A stretch of 64,000 nucleotides of DNA from JANNWF01 sp038205755 (lineage in GTDB: Bacteria; Pseudomonadota; Gammaproteobacteria; Xanthomonadales; Xanthomonadaceae), in contig JBBRBN010000013.1 of the NCBI GenBank assembly GCA_038205755.1, positions 1 to 64,000 on the forward strand, read 5' to 3'. The notes under the pieces were generated by a model, which saw nothing but the letters and a program-made list of their open reading frames with translations, had not been told where the DNA came from and made no database searches. Position numbers and translations under genes: made by a program. This document shows, piece after piece, positions 26,453-34,128 of the stretch (positions are counted from its first letter, which is position 1; each line of letters opens with the position of its first letter).

Positions 26453-27661
26453 CTAGTCGGGCGCTGGACCCGCCAGCCGCAGGGCCGCGCGGCGCCGACG
26501 CTGCGAGCGTTTGCCGTGCGCCAGCACCGCGCGAATCAGGTGGCGCGGCTGGATCGGCTTGCTCAGATAATCGTCGGCACCCGCAGTCAGCGCATCAAAG
26601 CGGGTGTCGGGCTCGTCATCACCGGACAGGAACAGCACGGAAACAAACTCCGACCCCGGCAGTGCGAGCAGCTGCTCGGTGAGTTCCAGTCCGTCCACTT
26701 CCGGCATGTGCAGGTCGACCAGGACCACATCCGGCAGCTCTTGGCGCAGCGCGCGCAGGCCGCTCATCGCGTCGTTGCAGCAAATGGCGTTGACACCTAC
26801 GCGACGCAGGATGCTGGAGCAGAACAGGGTCTGCGAGGCATCGTCATCGATGACGACCACGCTTAGCGCCTCTTCGCTGCGTGCGGCAAAGATGTGCGAC
26901 AGGCGCTCGGCCAGCTGCGCCGGCGCCTCGCCGCCGCGCAGAACGTGATCAGCACCGGCTCGCAGGGCGCGCACGCGCTCCTCGGTGCTGGCATCGCAGA
27001 GAACGGCTACGTAGGTCGGTCGGCAGGCGTGGCTGACGCTGCTGGCCCCTGACGAACGCCGCTGCAGATCAAGCAGTACGCCAAGGGACTCACCATCGAC
27101 CACTACGCAGCTGACGCCGCTTTCCGGCAGCGCATCGGTCCAGCCAAGCGACGGCTGCAGGGTCGCCAGGTCCATGTCCAACAGTCCCAGCGCGCTGCGC
27201 AATCGGTCTATCAGGCCGAGATCCGAGCTGATGCACCAGACGCTGACCGGTCTGGGCGCCGCCGCTTGGCTGTCGTCGTCCGGCACCCTGGTGTCTACCA
27301 ACGCTGAGGCGGTGGGCTCGGAAGGCCGATCAAAAGCGATCACATCATGCGCATCGTCGGGCAAATCGTCCTCGACCGAGGCGAACAACATCGAGTCGGT
27401 CAGCTCCAGCAACTCGCCCATTTGCGAACGGGTGGGTTCCGGACCGTGTCCAATGAATGCGCACAGCGCGGTGGAAAGCTCGAGCGTGGCCTCCAGCAGC
27501 GCCTCCTCGCCGCGCGAATCGGCCTCGATCGCCAATCCGTCCAGCTGCTGGTGGAGGATCTGTATCTCTGCCGGCTGCCACTGCGCCTGCACGCGCACGC
27601 AGAAACGCCGCGCCCAGTCGAGGGCCCGGTCATGCAGGGTCTGATGCGCTACTGAACTCAT
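26453..27661 (-). CDS. response regulator with degenerate plus intact receiver domain
   Basis: A 402-residue protein. Residues 1-100 are helical and could be a histidine-phosphotransfer-like or dimerisation segment. Residues about 139-255 resemble a receiver domain but lack the canonical DD pair and the conserved Lys. Residues 267-385 form a full receiver: acidic VIDDDAS (272-274), phosphoacceptor Asp316 in DLHMPEVDGLEL, FLSG near 346 and Lys368 in LSKPI. There is no DNA-binding or enzymatic output domain, so it may work by phosphorelay or protein binding. No histidine kinase adjoins it. Confidence 0.82.
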   Translation of the reverse strand: MSSVAHQTLHDRALDWARRFCVRVQAQWQPAEIQILHQQLDGLAIEADSRGEEALLEATLELSTALCAFIGHGPEPTRSQMGELLELTDSMLFASVEDDLPDDAHDVIAFDRPSEPTASALVDTRVPDDDSQAAAPRPVSVWCISSDLGLIDRLRSALGLLDMDLATLQPSLGWTDALPESGVSCVVVDGESLGVLLDLQRRSSGASSVSHACRPTYVAVLCDASTEERVRALRAGADHVLRGGEAPAQLAERLSHIFAARSEEALSVVVIDDDASQTLFCSSILRRVGVNAICCNDAMSGLRALRQELPDVVLVDLHMPEVDGLELTEQLLALPGSEFVSVLFLSGDDEPDTRFDALTAGADDYLSKPIQPRHLIRAVLAHGKRSQRRRRAALRLAGPAPD

Positions 27662-28022
27662 GCCGACAACCTACCTCGACTGCCGCCCTTGGCACTATAA
27701 AAGTTTGTCTGCTTGCTGGACTTGGCCGCCGCGAACGCCCCGCCCCGATGCCGCCGCCCGCGCGTGAAGACCGCTCATTGTGAACCCTCGCAGACCAGCC
27801 GGCCAGCGCCTGTGGCGGCTGGTACGCAACTCGCCGGACGTGTCGCCGGCTGCGCGACTCACCCCGCCCACGGCAGACGCCGGAAAACCAAAAAAATGAC
27901 GAAACTGGAAAAATGACGAATCTGAACGAACTCGCCGGTGCTTGGCTTCCCAGTTCGCTGGCCAGTCGCGGCCTGTTCGCATATCTCACGAGCGGCGGTC
28001 TGCCGCACGACCGCCAGCAGAA
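27662..28022. other. Gap between response regulator and LysR genes
   Basis: About 360 bp between the response regulator start and the LysR gene end, both on the minus strand. It should contain the response regulator promoter. A short rightward open frame (27913-28098) overlaps the LysR gene and has no visible family, so it is not called. There is a small AT-rich patch (27890-27920). Confidence 0.5.
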
Positions 28023-28907
28023 CTACAACGTCGCGGCTCCCGTCAGCAACTCGCCGAGGAGCGGATTGGGAAATCGACGGTTCTGCACAATCGCATAAAA
28101 GCTTTCGGTGACATCTGGAATACGGCAATACTCGACCAGCACCCCGGATTCCAGTTCGTCGCGCACGACGATGGATGGGACAAGTGTTACGCCATCTCGC
28201 TCCCTGGCCAGCAGACGCAGCATGGCCATGTCGTCGACTTCCGCCAGGATGGTCGGTCGGACACCGGCCAATTCGAGCACGCGATCAAATGCAACGCGGA
28301 TCTCGCTGTCCAGGCTGGGCAACAAGACGGGCTCGGTGCGCAGGTCATCTGGAAAGCGAAATGGCGGCGAGCCCGGCCTTGGCCGGCCGACCAGGCTGAC
28401 CGGCTGCTGATTCAGCAGGTGATTGCGAAACGGCAACGGGGCATCACGCTTGGCGGCGCTGTTGGCAAGCACGACGTCGACCGCGTGCGTCTCAAGCTGA
28501 GCCAGAAGATCTCGCATCGTTCCCGACCGCACGATCAGCTGCACGTCCGCCCGGCCAACGAGAGGCCGCAGGAAGTGCAGCTGGAAGTTGCGCGACAAGG
28601 TAGTGAGCGCCCCGATCTTGATGACCTGCCGATTCGCCGCCGGCCGGCCTTGCAGCGTGTTCAGCAGTTCATCGCCTGCGTGAAAGATGGTGTCAGCGTA
28701 GTCCAGTGCAATGCGGCCGGCCTCGGTCAGGCTGAGCCGATTGCCGCTGCGCACGAACAAAGAGTGGCCGATTCGACCTTCAAGCTTTCCCAACTGCACT
28801 GAAACCGCGGACTGCGAGATGTTCAGGCGTTCGGCGGCGCGCGTCAGGCTGGTCTCATGGGCGATCACCCAGAAGTAGCGCAGGTGGTTGTAGTTCAGGC
28901 TGGGCAC
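28023..28907 (-). CDS. LysR family transcriptional regulator, divergent from dab locus
   Basis: A 294-residue LysR regulator. The HTH is at residues 5-64 (YNHLRYFWVIAHETSLTRAAERLNISQSAVS...), followed by the effector-binding domain. The YFWV...ETSLTRAAE N-terminus is typical of NhaR/YeiE-like branches that sit beside dab or ion-transport genes. It starts with GTG at 28907 and is divergent from the dabB remnant across about 100 bp. It probably regulated that operon. Since its target genes are broken, it may now control cysD and the genes after it. Confidence 0.88.
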   Translation of the reverse strand: MPSLNYNHLRYFWVIAHETSLTRAAERLNISQSAVSVQLGKLEGRIGHSLFVRSGNRLSLTEAGRIALDYADTIFHAGDELLNTLQGRPAANRQVIKIGALTTLSRNFQLHFLRPLVGRADVQLIVRSGTMRDLLAQLETHAVDVVLANSAAKRDAPLPFRNHLLNQQPVSLVGRPRPGSPPFRFPDDLRTEPVLLPSLDSEIRVAFDRVLELAGVRPTILAEVDDMAMLRLLARERDGVTLVPSIVVRDELESGVLVEYCRIPDVTESFYAIVQNRRFPNPLLGELLTGAATL

Positions 28908-29004
28908 GGGGTCTTTTATAAAAGCGAACGAAAAAATTTAGTCTATATATTTTACATAGTGCAGGCGAGAACATGAAACCGCCCGACCCTTCGCCGGAAA
29001 CAAC
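28908..29004. promoter_or_regulatory. AT-rich divergent regulatory region (LysR / dab operon)
   Basis: A 97-bp spacer between the LysR start and the dabB remnant. It is AT-rich in a GC-rich genome and contains a perfect TTTTATAAAA palindrome (28914-28923) and an AT-rich TCTATATATTTTAC stretch (28942-28955). A LysR-type site and overlapping promoters are expected here; exact boxes cannot be fixed without binding data. Confidence 0.55.
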
Positions 29005-30124
29005 ATGACTTCATCCGCCCTCTGGCTCGCGGCGCTCGGCCCAATGGCGCTCGCCTGCGCAGGCTTCATCCACACTGCCGACGGCAACTGATCGCAGTGC
29101 GTGGCTGCGGTCAGACGCGCCAGCTGGGCGACCGCGGTAGCTTGTCTGGTGGCGTTGGCCACAGGCGCAGCTGTCCTGGTCCATGGGCCGCTTCACAGCG
29201 GAACCATCGGCATCGCGGGTATCGGTTTCGGCCTGTACCTTGATGCGCTCAGCGCCGTGATGTACGCACTGGTGTCGTTCATCGGCATGATCGTGGTGTT
29301 CTACAGCCGCAACTACCTGGACGGCGATCCCGGACAAGGGCGCCTCGTGCGGCGGCTGGCTGTCACGCTGGCGGCGGTGCTGGTGCTGATCATTTCGGGC
29401 AACCTGTTGCAGCTGGCGCTGGCTTGGCTGGCGACCAGTATCGCCCTGCACGGACTGCTGGTTTTCTATCGTGATGGTCCGGCGGGGATGCTTGCAGCGC
29501 GCAAGAAATTCCTGCTCAGCCGGCTGCGAGAACTGTGCCTGGTGGCTGCACATCGTCGCGCACGCGCTGTGCAAAGCGCCTGCATTCCTGTCATCAGGCA
29601 GCGCGATTGACCTCACCCGATCCTCCTGGTCGCCGAGCCCTGGTGGTCGGCCGCATCCGGCACGGATGGTTCTGGCGATCATTGCCGTTCTGATTGTGAC
29701 GGTCGGCGTCGGCAGCCTGTTCGGAGCAACCGTGTCTGCCAAACCCGGGGTGTTCGCGCTGGGCGCAATCGTGCTGCTCGGCCTGATGCATCTGCTCGCC
29801 AACAGCATTGACGAGCGCCCGAGCGTCCATGTCGTGGGCCGGAACGTTGCGCTCGCCGTGATGGTCGCGCTGGCCTACTTCGGCCTGCAGTGGGCCGCAG
29901 AACGTCTGCTGGTCGGATCGCTGCCACCGACCCAAGCCCTGCGGGGCCCGCTGGACGGCACTGTCGCCATCGGCGTAGTCGTCGCGTTTGCCGCGCTGAC
30001 GCTCTTTCAGAGCCTGCTGTCCTGGGCCTCTGGGCCATCGAGTTGGCACTCGCTGTATGCGCACGTGTCGAACGGGTTCTACCTCAACACGATCGCCAAC
30101 CGATGGATCCTGCGCTTTTGGCCC
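29005..30124 (+). pseudogene. dabB-like (NuoL/proton-antiporter family) remnant
   Basis: Pieces of the membrane subunit of a DabAB-type inorganic carbon pump. From ATG 29005 the frame reads MTSSALWLAALGP and stops at TGA 29089-29091 after 28 codons. The same frame resumes at 29101 with NuoL-like helices (FGLYLDALSAVMYALVSFIGMIV). Near 29535 it breaks: a deletion removes roughly the middle half and shifts frame to that of WLHIVAHALCKAPAFLSSGSAID (29549). The C-terminal helices continue to FYLNTIANRWILRFWP (about 30124). A full DabB would be about 500-550 residues. The protein is not expected to be functional. Confidence 0.82.
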
Positions 30125-30160
30125 GCCGCATCCCACCGCGCTCGGCCGCTTGCCGCGCTG

Positions 30161-30667
30161 CTGACCGGCCACGGCAGTACGACGGTGAACAATCCGCATG
30201 CCTCCGGCCTCGACTGCGGAGCCTGCGGCGGACATACCGGCGAAGCCAATGCGCGGGTAGCCGTGGCGATCCTCAACGACCCGCATGTGCGTGCGCCGAT
30301 GCTGGTCGCAAGCTGGATCAACTTGCAATACTACGGATCGACAGTGAACAACCGCGCGTTCGGCGCGGGCAACAAGGTGCTGCACAACGTGGTTGGGACC
30401 ATCGGCGTGCTGGAGGGCAACGCAGGCGACCTCAAGGTTGGCCTGCCGTTACAATCAGTACATGACGGCGCGCATTCCGTGCACGAGCCATTGCAATTGC
30501 ACGTCTTTCTTGCAGCACCCATAGCGGCGGTCAACGACGTGATTGTCAAACATGCGGACGTGCGTGACCTCGTGGACAACCAATGGCTGCACCTGTTTGT
30601 TATCGGCGATTCGGGCGCGGTGACCCACCGGTACCGGGGCGCCTTGGCGTGGGAGAGCCTGCCGTGA
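30161..30667 (+). pseudogene. dabA-like (DUF2309) C-terminal remnant fused to dabB tail
   Basis: About 168 C-terminal residues of DabA, the carbonic-anhydrase-like subunit, in the same open frame as the dabB tail. Conserved segments are HGSTTVNNPHASGLDCGACGG (near 30170), NNRAFGAGNKVLHNVVGTIGVLEG and GLPLQSVHDG. The N-terminal and middle two thirds of DabA, including catalytic zinc-site regions, are missing. The TGA stop at 30665 overlaps the GTG start of cysD (GTGA), so the coupling to the next gene survived the deletion. It may still be translated as a non-functional fusion. Confidence 0.82.
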
Positions 30668-31569
30668 GTGCCGGAATATCCCATCTGGCCAGACTGGAAG
30701 CCGAGTCGATCCATATCCTTCGCGAGGCCGTTGCCGAAGCGCGCAACCCGGTCATGCTGTTTTCGGCTGGCAAGGATTCGACGGTGCTCGCCCGCCTGGC
30801 GCTGCGCGCCTTCTATCCCGCCAAGCCGCCGTTCCCGCTGCTGCATGTAGATTCGACCTGGGAGTTTCGATCGCTGATCGCGTTTCGCGATAAGTTTGCG
30901 CACGAGCACGGATTCCGACTCATCGCCCACGCCAACGAAGAGGGGCGAGCGGCTGGCATCAATCCGTTCGATCACGGCGACCGCTACACCACGATCATGC
31001 GGACCGAGCCGCTGAAGGCCGCCCTGGACCAGGGTGGCTACGACATTGTCTTTGGCGGGGCGCGCCGCGACGAAGAAAAGTCGCGCGCCAAGGAGCGCAT
31101 CGTCTCGCTTCGCAACGCAGACCACGCCTGGGAGCCCCGCCAGCAACGACCCGAACTGTGGAACGTCTACAACACGCGCCTGGGCAGTGGACAATCGGCC
31201 CGCGTATTCCCCCTCTCAAACTGGACCGAAACCGATATCTGGTCGTATGCACTTTTTCGCGATATCGCGTTGGCGCCACTGTACTTCGCCGCGCAACGGC
31301 CGGTCGTCCGGCGAGGCAGCAATTTCATCGTCGTCGACGACGAAACTCGAATGCAGCTCCTGCCTGGCGACGATGTGCAGCTGCAGTCCGTGCGTTTTCG
31401 CACGCTGGGGTGCTGGCCAGTCACCGGAGCCATCGCGTCGGACGCCACCGCACTTGCAGATGTCGTCCGGGAAACGCTGGTTTCGTCCGTCTCGGAGCGA
31501 CAGGGAAGGATCAGCGACGGAGAAGATGGCGGGTCGCTGGAACAGAAAAAGCGGGAAGGCTATTTCTGA
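30664..31569 (+). CDS. cysD: CysD-like sulfate adenylyltransferase subunit 2, no CysN nearby
   Basis: A 301-residue protein of the PAPS-reductase/N-type ATP pyrophosphatase family. The PP-loop is FSAGKDST (residues 33-40). HVDSTWEF near 60, the long INPFDHGDRYTTIMRTEPLK stretch, and the GGARRDEEKSRAKER motif near 138 match CysD, as does the length (E. coli 302). CysD normally needs the GTPase CysN to make APS from ATP and sulfate. No cysN, cysC or cysH lies here. GTG start overlaps the dabA remnant stop and the end overlaps the next gene by one base (TGATG). It may serve a different adenylylation reaction. Confidence 0.85.
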   Translation: MSAGISHLARLEAESIHILREAVAEARNPVMLFSAGKDSTVLARLALRAFYPAKPPFPLLHVDSTWEFRSLIAFRDKFAHEHGFRLIAHANEEGRAAGINPFDHGDRYTTIMRTEPLKAALDQGGYDIVFGGARRDEEKSRAKERIVSLRNADHAWEPRQQRPELWNVYNTRLGSGQSARVFPLSNWTETDIWSYALFRDIALAPLYFAAQRPVVRRGSNFIVVDDETRMQLLPGDDVQLQSVRFRTLGCWPVTGAIASDATALADVVRETLVSSVSERQGRISDGEDGGSLEQKKREGYF

Positions 31570-32438
31570 TGGCGCAAGGCACCGGGCTTCCTTACCAGGA
31601 CGTACTCGCGGTGCTTGCCACCATGCACGGCAAAGAGCGCGTCATCGCTCCGGTGCTGGAGCAGTATCTTGGATTGCGCATCAAGCTCGCGACAGGGCTC
31701 GACACCGACCGCTTCGGCACGTTCAGCCGTGAGATCGCACGGACCGGCTCGCAACTGGAGGCGGCACGCGCAAAGATTTCCGCAGCCTTCAATGCCAGTC
31801 CAACGGCCCGTATCGGCGTTGCCAGCGAGGGCAGCTTCGGACCGCACCCGCTCATCCCGTTCCTGCCCTTCGGGATCGAGCTGGTCGTGCTGATCGACCG
31901 CGATACCGGGTTCGAACTGATCGGCCGGGACGGCAGCCCGGAGACCAATCTCAGGCACCAGGTTGTCTCGAACGTCGACGAGGCAGTCGCGTTTGCAAAA
32001 CGCTCCGGGTTTCCCGAGCACGGGTTGATCGTGATCGGCTGCATCGATGGCCAGCCGGCACCGGCTTGCTCCTTGATCAAGGACATAGCGGATGCTGCGG
32101 AGCTGCAGATCGCTGTCCTGAAGACGCTGACACTGTGCGGCTCTGCCTTGGTCGAAACCGACATGCGAGCGCATCGCAATCCGACCCGCATGGTGGCCAT
32201 CGAACGAGCCACGCGCGATCTGGCGCGCCGCTTCGTGTCGCAGTGCCCGGCCTGCAACTGCCGCGGCTTTGACGTGACTGAGCGTGTTGCCGGACTGCCG
32301 TGCGAATGGTGCGGCGGCCCGACAAACGCAATTCGACACCACGTCCTGCAGTGCAGCGCCTGCGGCCACCGCGAAGAGCGATCTGCGACCACCTGCGCAA
32401 CTGCCGATCCCGGGCAATGCGACTTCTGCAATCCATGA
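31569..32438 (+). CDS. DUF6671 family protein with zinc-ribbon C-terminus
   Basis: A 289-residue protein. The N-terminal two thirds match the DUF6671 family in memory: KERVIAPVLEQYLGL near 21, TDRFGTFSREIARTGSQLEAARAK near 45-68, and IGVASEGSFGPHPLIPFLPFGIELVVLID near 80-108. The C-terminal 60 residues have four Cys pairs (CPACNC, CEWCGG, CSACGH, CDFCN), a double zinc ribbon. There is no signal peptide. The TGATG overlap with cysD shows tight co-translation. The function is undescribed as far as I know. It may be a partner of the CysD-like protein. Confidence 0.75.
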   Translation: MAQGTGLPYQDVLAVLATMHGKERVIAPVLEQYLGLRIKLATGLDTDRFGTFSREIARTGSQLEAARAKISAAFNASPTARIGVASEGSFGPHPLIPFLPFGIELVVLIDRDTGFELIGRDGSPETNLRHQVVSNVDEAVAFAKRSGFPEHGLIVIGCIDGQPAPACSLIKDIADAAELQIAVLKTLTLCGSALVETDMRAHRNPTRMVAIERATRDLARRFVSQCPACNCRGFDVTERVAGLPCEWCGGPTNAIRHHVLQCSACGHREERSATTCATADPGQCDFCNP

Positions 32439-32519
32439 CCTGAATCTGCTGCAGCCGGTCGGACCTGGGTCGGCCGGGCTGCCAGCAATCGAAAACCTGA
32501 GCGCAACGAGAATCAAACC

Positions 32520-33236
32520 ATGACCCACGGAGTATTCATCACTGGCACCGACACCGGTGTCGGAAAAACGCGCGTCGGCACGGCGATCGCCCATCTGCTG
32601 CTCAAACGCGGGCTGCGGGTGAGGCCGCGCAAGCCAGTCGAGTCGGGCTGCCCAGTAGGAGCCGACGGCCTCGAGCCACAGGACGCCCTGGCACTGTGGG
32701 AGGCTGCCGGATACGCAGAGCCGCTTGATCGTGTCTGCCGCTATCGGTTGCGCGCCGCCGTTTCGCCCGAACGCGCCGCGATGCTCGAAGGAATGACACT
32801 GGACTTCGCCATGCTGCACGGCGCCTGCACCGCCGACATCGGTCCGGAAGACTTCCTTCAGGTCGAAGGAGCAGGCGGCTTCTATTCGCCGCTGGCGCGC
32901 GGCACCCTCAACGCCGATCTGGCCGCTGCACTCGGGTTGCCGGTGCTTCTGGTTGCGGCGGACCGACTTGGCGTCATCAACCACGTGCTGCTGACGGTCG
33001 AGGCCATTCGCACGCGTGGCCTGGCACTTGCCGGCATCGTCCTGAGTCAGACGACTCTGGAGTCCGACCCACAGATGGACAATGCGCACGACCTTGAATG
33101 CTGGCTGGGGCAACCGGTGGTGCGTCTGCCGTACCGGGCGATTTCGGGATCGGAAGCGTGGGCGCAGGAGGCCAACTTGCTATCACCGCTGGTCGATGCA
33201 TGGCTCAGCCAAGCGAGCCCGCCGATCTCCGAGTGA
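32520..33236 (+). CDS. bioD: dethiobiotin synthase
   Basis: A 238-residue ATP-dependent carboxylase that closes the ureido ring of dethiobiotin from 7,8-diaminopelargonic acid and CO2. The P-loop GTDTGVGKT is at residues 9-17. KPVESG near 38 (substrate-binding Lys), EGAGGFYSPLA near 115 and the C-terminal NAHDLECWLGQPVVRLPY region match BioD. It is 81 bp after the DUF6671 gene. No other bio gene is in the window. Use of bicarbonate/CO2 and sulfur-related neighbours make the grouping with dab remnants and cysD interesting, but a functional link is not shown. Confidence 0.9.
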   Translation: MTHGVFITGTDTGVGKTRVGTAIAHLLLKRGLRVRPRKPVESGCPVGADGLEPQDALALWEAAGYAEPLDRVCRYRLRAAVSPERAAMLEGMTLDFAMLHGACTADIGPEDFLQVEGAGGFYSPLARGTLNADLAAALGLPVLLVAADRLGVINHVLLTVEAIRTRGLALAGIVLSQTTLESDPQMDNAHDLECWLGQPVVRLPYRAISGSEAWAQEANLLSPLVDAWLSQASPPISE

Positions 33237-33519
33237 TGTGTATGCCCGCGCCCAGACCCGCCAAGGATTCAGCAGTGCCAGCGAACTGACCGTCTTTTGA
33301 CCAACCGCATTGACGAGCCTCGCCAGCGGACGTGCCGGGGCGCGGACGGAGCGTCACCGGTAGCAATCGGCCCGAGCAGCGACACTCGCAACAGTCACGC
33401 TGGCGCCGCCCGCATGCAGCCCTTTGGAATATCGCGGCCTGGCAGTGATCTGGCCGCGTTCTTGCGCGTGTGTTCGTTGCAGGACGCAGCGGGAGGTCGC
33501 AGGCCGCTTGGCTTCTTAG
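33237..33519. other. Gap after bioD, no gene
   Basis: About 280 bp with no supported gene and no clear terminator. It leads into the 160-bp element at 33520. Confidence 0.5.
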
Positions 33520-33678
33520 CCCGCATGTTTCATGAATTCGCGCGCCCTCGCTTGTCTCTTGTCCGCACAGGGGATTTTCCTCAGTCGGTCGTATGGCCCG
33601 CTACGCCGCTCCTTCGAAAAATCTCCTGTGCGAACAACATCCTGCGCGATCATCGCGCCAATTCATGAAACATGCGGG
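33520..33678 (-). repeat. 160-bp palindromic element, copy D
   Basis: A 159-bp copy in the same orientation as B and E. Terminal repeats CCCGCATGTTTCATGAAT and ATTCATGAAACATGCGGG are perfect. The inner stem has CACAGGGGATTTTCC on one arm and AAATCTCCTGTG on the other, with a G-U-type mismatch. The loop sequence (TCAGTCGGTCGTATGGCC) is shared with copies A and C in reverse complement. It lies between bioD and the subtilase gene. Confidence 0.9.
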
Positions 33679-34128
33679 CTTGTGCGGAAAGGCGACAACC
33701 ACGGGCGGGTGAGATTCATGATGCTTGCTGGCCAGACGCCTACTGCCCGGTGTACGCCACCGGACCACGCGACTGGCGTGCTGGCGGGCCTTGGACGTCG
33801 GCCAAGGTCCCGGCGGCCGTTGCGAGCGTAGGTTTGTGGCGGTTTTCGCCGGGGCAGTCTCCCATTCCGGTCTTTCGTTCCAGGCGCCTCGGCGGCCGGA
33901 GTCGCCACGGCCGAACCACAGCAATTCCTTTCACAACACTGAACGACAGCTGCACATTCCGATCACAGGCGCTACCATCCGGCGCTTACCCGCATGCCTT
34001 CGAGGCGGGTGCCGTTCATCTCAGCGGCATCTGGTAGGTACTGGCGGGAGGGTTGCCGGGATCAATCGCGATCCAGGGCATGGCATGTTGACCGCCCGTT
34101 GGGCGGTCCAGTACTGAGGGTGAAACTC
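33679..34128. other. Leader region of the subtilase gene
   Basis: About 450 bp with no supported gene. Near its end an inverted repeat GACCGCCCGTTGGGCGGTC (34090-34108) lies just before the ribosome site; it could form a hairpin in the 5' leader and affect translation. The same hairpin core (CCGCCCGTTGGGCGG) occurs after rpsI at 59606. No promoter was assigned with confidence. Confidence 0.5.

Noticed and set aside
27913..28098. Small rightward ORF before the LysR gene
   Set aside because: It overlaps the LysR 3' end and has no homology-like features.
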